Shown: piece by piece, positions 1 to 8,451 of the stretch | How positions within the stretch are numbered: the first letter of the stretch is position 1 | How the letters are laid out: each line of letters begins with the position of its first letter | Source: Bombardia bombarda | Lineage: Eukaryota > Ascomycota > Sordariomycetes > Sordariales > Lasiosphaeriaceae | DNA length: 64,000 bases | Direction of reading: 5' to 3' | Assembly: GCA_030512295.1 (NCBI GenBank) | Contig: JAULSR010000002.1 | Coordinates: forward strand, 1,116,001 to 1,180,000 | Made by a program: the position numbers and the translations under genes | The notes under the pieces: model-generated | Told to the model about the DNA's origin: nothing | The model's input: only the letters and a program-made list of their open reading frames with translations | Database searches by the model: none

Positions 1-366
1 ATTCGTACTAACTAGCGAAACAGTCTTTTGAGACCTCTCCTCCCCCAACCACCATAGCAACGCTAATCAAGGCATCCCGCGAGACTCTTTACCTGGAGGG
101 AATCGCCTCTATCATACCCAATCCGCGGAACTCCCCTTCGTTAGTCCACGGGCCTTGAGTTGGTCACCTCAAGAGAACACCTAAACAGCCCAACTTCCCT
201 CGAGCCCACAGAACTCACAACCTCGTCAGCCTCTGAACTCAACTCTGAACTCAACTCAGCAAGCCGCTCTCGGCCTCGTTATCAACGGCAATCGACCACT
301 TACTTACCTTTCCCCACAAGCCAACCCAACCCACCAAACCTCTCACCCCCTACCAAAACACCAAAG

Positions 367-1560
367 ATGCCAAACCTCAACCCCGACATCATAATCCACC
401 TAGCCGAGCGCCTCGCCCTCCCCGACCTCTACAGCCTGATGGCAGCTAACAGCTTCCACCGCGGCCTCATCCTCAACTACGAGCACTCCATCGTCCGGGG
501 ACGGCTCGCCCTGCTGCTCGAAAGCGATCCCTCGCAGCAGCAGCAGCAGCTGGCCACCACCTCGGGCACCGCCCTCTCGTCCAACGACCTCGCCCGCCAG
601 GTCATCCCGCCCTACACGTTCCAGCTCGCCGAGGAGCTCGACCTCCGCCACCGGCGCGTGGCCGCGCTCTTCGCCGCCGGCCAGCCGCTGTCCCAGGCCA
701 TCGACCGCACCAGCAGCTTCGTGGCGCTGCCCGCGCACGAGCGGGAGCGGCTCGTGGCGGGGCTGAAGCGCGCGTGCGGGCTGGCGGACCGGCTGGCGGA
801 TGTGGTTGCCGAGGCTACGGTTGCGGCGGCGAGGGAGGTGGCACCAGCACCGCACCGGCCCGAGGTGGCGCTCAGGGCGAATCTGCGGAGGGTGTACCTC
901 GCGCAGCTGGCGTTTGCCCGCTCGCTGTCGCTGCTGGATCTGGGGTACCTGTTCACGCTGACGACGCTGGCGGGGATGGCGTATGCGGCCGCCAACAATA
1001 GCCATGTGTCTGACCCGGCGGCGTGGGAGCGGGCGGTGGCGTTTAAGGAGGTAGTGTTGCGGCATGGGAGCATGGCGCTTTGGGGGCGTTTTGGGCCGCC
1101 GGGGAAGGTGGGCAATAGGAGTAGGAGTGGGAGTGGGAGTGGGAGTGGGAGTGGGAGTGGGAGTGGGAGTGGGAGTGGGAGTGGGAGTGGGAGTGGGAGT
1201 GGGAGTGGTGGTGGTGGTGGTGGTGGTCATGGGGATAATGTGTCTACGGCTGCTGCTGCCCTCCTTGCTTTGACCGCTCCGACCACCTCGCAATACCAGT
1301 TCATCGAGCTGACGATTGTTGCCATCATGGACGAGATCCATCGCTGGGAGATGGGCCAGGGGACCAATGATCTAACGACGGCCGAGGAGGAGGAGAATAT
1401 GGACAAGGTGCTGCCGGGGCTGAACATGACGATCAAGGATGCGTTTGTGGAGAGGTCGGGGTACGCGATCGAGAGGGTTGCGTGGGATATGGACATGATT
1501 GTGCTGATGCATGTTCGGGGGTTGGATGTTGGTGGGTTTGGGGTGAAGCGTTCGGAGTGA
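367..1560 (+). CDS. F-box-like protein with Gly-Ser low-complexity insert
   Basis: Single-exon gene of 397 residues. I chose the ATG at 367, preceded by CAAAG, over the upstream in-frame codon at 160 because the first 69 residues of the longer frame are Ser/Thr/Pro-rich and lack a domain, whereas residues 1-35 from 367 fit the F-box pattern (Asn-Pro-Asp, then Leu-Pro-Asp-Leu-Tyr-Ser-Leu and a Phe-His-Arg). F-box proteins normally bind Skp1 and recruit substrates to SCF ubiquitin ligases; no substrate-binding repeats are visible. The middle (residues 90-240) is helical and Ala/Leu-rich. Residues 250-290 are an almost pure Gly-Ser run followed by Gly, encoded by a hexanucleotide microsatellite, so length should vary between isolates. 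The F-box assignment is an inference from a short motif; the ORF itself is well supported. Confidence 0.6.
   Translation: MPNLNPDIIIHLAERLALPDLYSLMAANSFHRGLILNYEHSIVRGRLALLLESDPSQQQQQLATTSGTALSSNDLARQVIPPYTFQLAEELDLRHRRVAALFAAGQPLSQAIDRTSSFVALPAHERERLVAGLKRACGLADRLADVVAEATVAAAREVAPAPHRPEVALRANLRRVYLAQLAFARSLSLLDLGYLFTLTTLAGMAYAAANNSHVSDPAAWERAVAFKEVVLRHGSMALWGRFGPPGKVGNRSRSGSGSGSGSGSGSGSGSGSGSGSGSGSGGGGGGGHGDNVSTAAAALLALTAPTTSQYQFIELTIVAIMDEIHRWEMGQGTNDLTTAEEEENMDKVLPGLNMTIKDAFVERSGYAIERVAWDMDMIVLMHVRGLDVGGFGVKRSE
1124..1228 (+). repeat. GGGAGT hexanucleotide microsatellite then GGT run, in coding sequence
   Basis: About fourteen uninterrupted GGGAGT units (1,124-1,207) followed by seven GGT triplets. 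Both units are multiples of three, so copy-number change keeps the reading frame and only alters the length of the Gly-Ser/Gly linker. Confidence 0.95.
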
Positions 1561-2388
1561 GGATCCGGCCGTGGTTTATGATGAGATATGAGTGGATGGG
1601 GTACGAACGTTATCTTTTTTCTTTAGAGGTCTTTGCATTGGGTGTAGGAGTTGGGGTCGGGGTTTCTTTCTGTGCTTGCTTCCGGCAGGCTGTGTCTGTC
1701 TACATCACGGGCATACCTGTATACATACAGCGAAGACAAAGGGGGCTGAGGGAAGGAGTTTATGGGTTGTCTGTCTGGATACGTATGGCATTGCGGTGGG
1801 GATGGCGCTAGCATTCGATAATACACGGTTCGGCTTGGCTGGTAGGGATGGATGAAGAACATGATGAACGAGACATAAGCGAGGAATAGACGGCTGCTGC
1901 ATGGGATGGCATGACGGGTTGCATGTGCTGGCATTAGGATATCAAAAGGGGGCTTGCTAAGCTGGGAGTTACTCTTCTGCTTGTCTGTATTCCTTTGGTT
2001 TACCTACAACAGGAAGGAGGAGGGCAATGCGATAAACTGGTTCAAGAGTGAGTTGAGGGGGGTGTAGATATACCTAGATGCCTTGTACTTTATCTCTTTA
2101 CAATATTAGCAGCAGTGTTTTATTGACCATGATGCAGAGATGGTGTTGATGGTCTATTGAGAGGATAGTTGCAGCAACTCAACGCTATTAGTATGGAGAA
2201 CAAAGGTAGCACAACAATGCCATTGAGCAGCGTTCTTTCTTTGTTACGCATTGCGTTTTGCGAGTAACTATCCGGCTACGATGAGCTTGAGTCATGGAGT
2301 TTCAGTCCTCAAAGTAGATGTATATCATCTAGTACCCAGTTGCAGTGTGTTGAAAATACCCGTCATCATTTTTCATCTCCCTGCCCGT
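1561..2388. other. Intergenic region between convergent genes
   Basis: No supported gene. It should hold the 3' untranslated regions of the F-box-like gene (plus) and the next gene (minus). Short open frames here lack domains and overlap on both strands. Confidence 0.6.
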
Positions 2389-3579
2389 CTACTCCTCGTC
2401 GATACAGTCAAGCATACTAAGTGTAAAAGACAAACGACGCGATCTCGTCCCTGGTTCACGCTGTATTTGTCCCTCCCCCTCTTCCTCATCTACTGATGCT
2501 AACTGGCGCCCAGATAGACTTGAACCCTGCACCACCGCCGCTACAACACGTCCAAAAAGACCCCGTCGACATCCCTGCAGTGCCCTAAACCTAGAGAATT
2601 TGGTGAAATTTACCGTTTCCGTTTCGGAATCGTAGCCATCCGCCTCCGTCTGATCGTGGTAGATCCAGACCACAAAGGGATGTTGTCCGCCGCTGTTCTT
2701 GGGGCGATGAGCATCCACCAACATGCCCTGAAAGACATTTTGGTCTGCTCTTTCGGGAGTGACAATGCCCAGCTTGATGTCAAGGGCGTTCTCGTCGAAA
2801 ATGTCCAGGGACTGCACCCAGTAGTAAACAACGGCGACGAGCAGGCCGGGGGTGAAGCTCCGGTCCTCCTGGGAGAAGAGGATGTGCTCGGGGTGGTTGC
2901 GTGAGGCGAGGCGCTGCATGTATTGCTCGTGGATGGCAAGCAGCTGTGGGACAATGGGCATCAGGGGGAGTGACACGCTGAGCTGGCTGCGCATGGATTG
3001 GACGATTGCCTCGAGGGCGTTATGAAGGCCATCGCGTGCGTAGAGGCCGGTGGGAGCAATCACGCTGGCGCCGAGGGGGAAGGATCGGAGGAATTGGGCG
3101 GCTGCGGATGTGTCAGGGGCGTTGTTTTGTTGCTCTGTGGCTGTGGCTATGTGGGTGCTGTTATTGGTGTTTTTGTCATCCGAATCGGAGCTGTGACGCA
3201 GCCTGGCTACCATGGGTCCAAATGCCTTGGTGAGCTCTGACGAGAAACGAGAAAACGACTGCGACAGAGTGTCAGTTCCTGGGTTGTGTGAGACAGACAG
3301 GTTACTTACCCCGGGATGAACCCCTTTGTTGTGTGTGGGACTCATTCGCCGTTCCTGGCTGTCCAAGGAACTACGAGAACGCAATGCATCTGGGTTCGTC
3401 AGCCACGACGCCCTACGACCCACGATGGCACTGGTGAGGGAATCGAGGCTGCTGGATGTAAGCCGCGGACGGGGAAACGAAAAGTACTCGTTTTCAGGGG
3501 GAGGTTTTGAAGGTTGTGCCCCGGGCTGTTGGTTGGAATCTTCGTTTCGAAGATAGGCAAGTATAGATAGCATTTTCAT
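2389..3579 (-). CDS. Conserved fungal protein of unknown function
   Basis: Minus-strand gene of two exons: 3,310-3,579 and 2,389-3,258. The intron 3,259-3,309 (51 nt) begins GTAAGT, has an ACTGAC branch point and ends GCAG; its length is a multiple of three, so the unspliced frame is also open and naive ORF calling would add 17 false residues. The product is about 379 residues from the ATG at 3,579; an in-frame ATG sits two codons later and another 32 codons upstream, so the start is uncertain. The N-terminal third is Ser/Pro-rich and probably disordered; the middle (about residues 170-290) is a folded, Leu/Val-rich region containing Tyr-Tyr-Trp-Val-Gln and His-Pro-Phe-Val-Val-Trp-Ile-Tyr stretches; the tail is acidic then basic. 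I do not recognise the family. Confidence 0.65.
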   Translation of the reverse strand: MKMLSILAYLRNEDSNQQPGAQPSKPPPENEYFSFPRPRLTSSSLDSLTSAIVGRRASWLTNPDALRSRSSLDSQERRMSPTHNKGVHPGVSNLSVSHNPGTDTLSQSFSRFSSELTKAFGPMVARLRHSSDSDDKNTNNSTHIATATEQQNNAPDTSAAAQFLRSFPLGASVIAPTGLYARDGLHNALEAIVQSMRSQLSVSLPLMPIVPQLLAIHEQYMQRLASRNHPEHILFSQEDRSFTPGLLVAVVYYWVQSLDIFDENALDIKLGIVTPERADQNVFQGMLVDAHRPKNSGGQHPFVVWIYHDQTEADGYDSETETVNFTKFSRFRALQGCRRGLFGRVVAAVVQGSSLSGRQLASVDEEEGEGQIQREPGTRSRRLSFTLSMLDCIDEE

Positions 3580-4112
3580 TTTCGAGGAACAGTTGAGACA
3601 ACGTACAAAGTCCGCCAAAAATGAATTGCATACTCGGATATATGGACTTGTATTTTTTAAATACGATTTGTCCATGAATTTGTGTCTTTCTCCACGTGTC
3701 AGTTGCCCTCTATTTTCGAGATGTTAGTGACCAAGGCAGATGTTCAACCCGAGAGTTGACTAACATGTGCAACAAACCAAGTTGTTCACATGTGTGTATG
3801 TAACGCACAAAGAACAGATATCATAAGTGCATGATCAGTAGACGTCTTTGACGTGAACAATGCCCTTGTAAACTGTCACACCCGCCATCAAACTCGACTG
3901 TACAAAAACAGATAAAGAGAATATTTCGAGTGAAGCCATACTATTGTCCGCTACACGACGGACGAGAAGAGAGCCGGTCTTTGTTGAAAGTGTCGACGAT
4001 GGGTATTAAAGGGCCACGCCCGCCCATCCTCAAGTCTCCAAACAAGTCATTCGACATCACATCATCACAACCACGATAACAGAAAAATCGACAAAAGCTT
4101 CAAACTCACAAA
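3580..4112. promoter_or_regulatory. Divergent promoter region
   Basis: A 533-bp gap between a minus-strand and a plus-strand start, so it should carry both promoters. A short pyrimidine/A-rich stretch ending in CACAAA precedes the plus-strand ATG. I see no specific binding site I can defend. Confidence 0.4.
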
Positions 4113-5875
4113 ATGTGTAAAGTTGTAGTCGAGTACTGCAAGTGCGGGCGTGCTGGCACGCCTGAAATGGTGCATTGCAAAAAGCATAACAAAACAACAA
4201 TAAAAAGCATTTGGAAGAGCCTCATGTGCTCGTCTCCCAAGAGCTGTGGAAAGGTCAAGACGGGACAGAAATATGTCAACAACTGTGTGACTTGCAAGCA
4301 GCGCAAGAGCAGCGGGGATGATGGTCGCTCTGAGGAGTCTCGTCGCTCCGAGAGGCCTAGCCGTTCTGAGGAGGCCCGTCGCTCTGAGAGGCATAGCCGT
4401 TCTGAGTCTCGTCACCCTCGCCCTGAAGAGACTGGCCGATTTAGGCGCTCTGAGAGGCGGCGCGAGTCGCCTGTAAAAGGCCCTCAGTCCCAGCCCTCTC
4501 TGCCGCGGCGACCTATTACTCCTCCTGTGGTTTCCCCTAGAGGGCTTCGCCGAATGCCAACATTTGCCCGCCCACCTGGTCCTTCTCGGTCTCCTTCTCT
4601 GTCTCCCCGGCCTGTCCAGCCTCGCCCTTCCCAGCGGGTGCCGAGCAGCGCCAGGACGATCTCGACGAGGAGCTTTGACCGGTACACTCAACTTTCCCTG
4701 GTGCCTGCGCCCCTCAATGTTTCTCCAGAGCGGGTGACCCCTCTCGCCCACCCCCGGCCTAGTCGGACTGTCACTACGACTCCGGCCTGGCTTGGCAGAG
4801 GTGAGGCGGAGCGTGCGGCGGCTTCTGCGGCCAAGGTATCCCCTGTGTCCTTGGTAAGTTCCAAAGCCCGCAGCCCTTCTCCCCCCTCTCCTCCTTCTCC
4901 TTCTCCTCCTGCACCCCTACCCAGATCTGGAACGGCTAGCACCCTCCAGCGCGGCCGGGAGAACAGGAAGCGTCCGCCGCCAGTTATTGGATCCTCGGGC
5001 GTCTCTACTTGTTCTTCTCGTTCTTCCCGCCGGCCTCCTACTGGGCCTCGTGCTCCTCCTGCTCCTCCTCACAAGGGACACAAGGTAGTTGCTTTCAGCT
5101 CTACCGTTACTGAAATCCCTTCGAGGCCTCTCCCTGTGCCTCCTTCCCCTTCTAGGCCTCTCTTTGCGCCCCCTGGCCCTCCGCCTACCAGGCCCCTCCC
5201 TCCCACGCCCCCTGCTGCCTCTGCTGCCCGTCCCACTAACACTGGTACTGCTACTAACCCACCGGCGGACACTCGCCTGCGTCCGGTGCGCCAGCATCTG
5301 CAGGTTCCCCCCGGAGGCCAGTCCCTGGCTCTTCTTCCGCTGCTTCTGCTCCTGCTGCTGCTGCTCCCCCTTCTGTTCGCAACTCGCGTAGCAGCAGTAA
5401 CAGCAGCAGCAGCAGCCGGCGGCAAGGTGTGGTGGTGAGCGAGGCCCTCCTCTCCGCGTATCTTCCCGCTCCTGCTTTCCTTCCTGTGGTCAACTCCCCT
5501 CCTCCTGCTACTGCGCCCCCTGTTCCTGCTTCTGCATTTGAGCACCAGCAGCGGCCGCGGGCCGACTCTTCCGCTCCTAACTGGCCAGGCCCTGTGTTTG
5601 TCCAGCGCGAGGTGTCGGTGGAGCGTTCGCCGCAGCCCAGCGCGTCCCCTGCTTATCGGCCAAACCCTATGTTTGCCCGGCAAGAGGCGGCGGATGCTGC
5701 CAAGGCCAAGGAGAGGCGTCGCAAGAAGCGGGAGGCTGAGAAGCAGCGGGAGAGGAATAATAGCTTCTCTCACTTCTTTGGGCTAGGGAAGAAGGAGAAG
5801 GACGAAGAGGGGTATGACTTTAAATGCAAGGGGGCGAGGTCGCGGCGGGACGGGTATCGTGATCGTCGCCAGTAG
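4113..5875 (+). CDS. Cys-rich N-terminus, Pro/Ser/Arg-rich protein; reading frame breaks once
   Basis: The ATG at 4,113 opens a frame of about 380 good codons; the sensible frame then switches by one base between about 5,256 and 5,295 and continues to the stop at 5,873-5,875, giving roughly 585 residues. After the switch the original frame becomes a meaningless poly-Leu run, while the new frame is the same Ser/Ala/Pro-rich style. No intron of the needed length (3n+2) has proper signals: a TACTAAC motif at 5,250-5,256 exists, but no donor suits it. One missing base, for example in the CCC run near 5,257, would restore the frame. Residues 1-65 hold about nine Cys in CxC, HC, CxxC and CxxxxxC spacings with basic residues between, suggesting a small metal-binding or disulfide module. 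Then come Arg-Ser-Glu repeats, long Pro/Ser stretches and a basic coiled tail (Lys-Glu-Arg-Arg-Arg-Lys-Lys-Arg) ending in an Arg/Asp-rich C-terminus. Function unknown. Confidence 0.6.
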
Positions 5876-6507
5876 TGGATCGAATCTGTTGCTGGTGGTG
5901 TGAGCGGTGTCTTTAAGCTTGTCGGGCGAGTCGAGGTAAAGGTGGAAAGGTAAGAAAAAGGTAAGTCGAGGACTTTCCTTGTTTGAAAATAAGCAGGCGT
6001 TGCCTATTTTATTGAATTAATAAAAATACATTCTTTTGAAACTAATATAATCAACATTACTTCCTCGTGATAAAATTTTGAATCTTGAAAATGTCGGTCA
6101 AATGTGCTAATTTGTTTAATTGTTTGATAAAGCTCGGTGATGTCGCGCCAGGGTGCTACTTGTATTTATACGGACTAATTATAACCATGTTGTTATAGAT
6201 GTTCAAAGTCGAAGCTCGAGCGAAAGTGGCGCGACTCGTAGGATTGCTTGAATCGATTGGGTTTGGCATTGCACAGACGCATCCCTGCTCACCTAGGTGA
6301 AGCAGCCCCACTCTAATTCCTGCCACCGGCAACTCAGCCCAGACCTCCATCTCCATCTCTCAAAAGTTCCCGCCCGATTTTTCCCACGCGCAGAGCTTCG
6401 ACCGACGACGACTTGCGGATTGCGGAGCAGCGCCCACATCACGCACCGCACCACCGCACGCCAACTACCACGACCTCGCCACCACATCCAATTGCACACT
6501 GCCCATC
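5876..6507. other. Intergenic region, AT-rich then promoter of bL21m
   Basis: No gene. The first part is AT-rich with AATAAAAATA-like sequence near 6,015-6,030 that could serve as a 3' processing signal. The last 200 bp should contain the promoter and 5' leader of the mitochondrial ribosomal protein gene. Confidence 0.5.
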
Positions 6508-7253
6508 ATGAGCAGGGCACTGCTGCGCTCCGTCCTGGAGCTGCGCACTCCCATCACGCGCCTCCCGCCCTCCTTCCTCCTGCCCATCCGCACCGCCGCC
6601 GTCGCCAACACCGCCAGCAGCGCCCGCTTCTTCAACACGACAACCCAGATCATCGAGCCCGGCGTCCCGCCAGCATCCGCATCCGAAGTCGACTCCGTCA
6701 GCGACGCCATCCGCACACAGCTCCAGCTCCAGCAGCAACAAAACCAACCAACCACCGCCACCACCACAACTGGCGACTTCACACCCTCCACCACCAAGCA
6801 AAAACCATCATCCCCCGCGCACCACCGCCGGCGCCGCCCCTGCCCACAGGCCCCATCGACGCCTCGGTCCTCTCCATGCTGCCGCTCCTCGCCGCGCAGC
6901 CGGGCCACTACCTGACGGTGCACATCCACGGCAAGCCCTACCTCGTGACCGAGGGCGACAGCGTGCGCCTGCCCTTCAAGATGCCCGGCGTCGAGCCCGG
7001 CGACGTGCTGCGCCTGAACCGTGCCGCCGTCGTGGGCAGCCGCGACTTCACCCTGCAGGGCACCCCCTACGTCGACGAGCGCCTGTTCGCCTGCCGCGCT
7101 ACCGTCGTCGGCACCGAGGCCGAGCCCATGCGCGTGCTCATCAAGAAGAAGCGCCGCACCCGCCGCAAGAAGCACGTCTTTAGCAAGCACCGCCACACCA
7201 TCTTGAGGATCAGCGAGGTGAGGATCAAGGATGTGGGTGAGATTGAGGCGTAG
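6508..7253 (+). CDS. Mitochondrial large-subunit ribosomal protein bL21m, with an apparent one-base frameshift
   Basis: Encodes the mitochondrial bL21 homologue, a 23S-type rRNA-binding protein of the 54S subunit. Residues 1-35 from the ATG at 6,508 (Arg/Leu/Ser-rich, few acids) look like a mitochondrial presequence, followed by a Gln/Thr-rich linker. The bL21 core starts near 6,850 with Pro-Ile-Asp-Ala-Ser-Val-Leu and runs through His-Gly-Lys-Pro-Tyr-Leu-Val-Thr-Glu-Gly-Asp, and Lys-Lys-Lys-Arg-Arg-Thr-Arg-Arg-Lys-Lys, to the stop at 7,251-7,253. The presequence frame and the core frame differ by one base. The switch falls at the A5 run 6,800-6,804, and adding one A joins them without any stop; no GT donor is available for an intron. 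An assembly error in a homopolymer is the simplest reading; true loss of an essential gene is unlikely. Family identity is secure, exact linker sequence is not. Confidence 0.85.
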
Positions 7254-8451
7254 GGGGGTTTGGGTAATAAGGGAGGGGTGGGGGCATTGGTATATTCCAG
7301 GCTGGAGATGGTGGACCAATTGCTTGATGGGCTGTTATGTGCCAGTCTGGCTGGGATCGGGACATGTAGCCAAGGAGCAGCTGTAGATTTTGTAACATCA
7401 GGTGGCCTATACGATATGTACCATATTCACTTGCGATTGTACATGAACAAGGGCATTGTGTTGTCTATCCAGTTTTTGATCGCATGGACAGCATTCTTGT
7501 CGCGATGTAGTGTGTAGAAGCCGAGTGGCAGTTTTTTGTGCCTCGTCTAGTCGAGGGGGTATGAAACGGAAAATATAACCACCAATCAACATATTACCTC
7601 CTGTTTGCTTGACATGGTTGATCGTTGGTGAATCTGCCAAAATCTATCCAATGAATACTCATGTTCAGCATTTTACTTCCTAATATCCAGACATGACACC
7701 AACCTCTCTGCACCACACCGAGCACAACCCGCATTACGCAGAAGGATCATCAATTCCGTTTTAACATTCGACGCTGGATGATATCAAACACACCACCCAA
7801 CGAATCAGACTTCCTGGGCTTTCTTCAAAGGAAATATTCCAGCCTGGAAGAAGGCCATGCCTCTAGTAACTGTAACTTCAATGAAGAGACGACAAAGAAG
7901 ATGACGTAATAATATCGAAACAATGGACTCTAAACAATGAAAAGGCAACCCTTGACCTCCAAAAAGCAGGCGCTGGTGCCGACGCGTATGTAAAAGAAGC
8001 CAGGCAAGTACCCAGACAGCTGATGAATGGTATAAACAGACATAACGACCAATAAATAACAACTAAAGAGAAATAAAAAAGAAACGCCCCAGAAGCTGTG
8101 CTATGCATGTTGTGCGAATCGGCAAGTACCCAAATGTCTTGTGTGTGGTCGTAAACCTCGTTAGAACAAAACAAAAACACCACCACCCCCGCCAAACCAA
8201 CAAACACCAACAACCCGCATAATCAACCAACTTTTCCCCCTCTTCCCGTTCGCTCATTCCCCAAGAAAGACAGAAAGCAGCATCAACCCAAACTTGTACA
8301 ATACCCAGAACAGCTCGAGCAAGCCAAGCCAATCCAAGCCGCAAAAAGCAAGGTATAACTCCAACAACCGACATTAATCCAACAGCCTCCCATCATCACG
8401 CTCGATTCACACCACCGCCACCGCCACCGCCACCGCCGGCAGGATGACCAT
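7254..8451. other. Intergenic region between convergent genes
   Basis: No supported gene in about 1.2 kb; should include the 3' untranslated regions of bL21m and of the Mps1 kinase. On the minus strand a Gly-rich frame (8,396-8,602) is a shadow of a CCACCG-rich low-complexity tract. Confidence 0.55.

Noticed and set aside
400..1341. Long minus-strand frame with a Thr-Pro repeat opposite the F-box-like gene
   Set aside because: It is the antisense shadow of the GGGAGT microsatellite and GC-rich codons; no domain or start context.
4065..4751. Minus-strand frame opposite the Cys-rich gene
   Set aside because: Arg/Leu-rich shadow of a Pro/Ser/Arg-rich coding region; the plus frame has an ATG in good context and a plausible Cys module.
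5245..5294. A 50-nt intron (GTACTG..CCAG) to explain the frame change at 5.25 kb
   Set aside because: The length fits, but the TACTAAC motif would be about five bases from the donor and about 40 from the acceptor, and the donor is poor.
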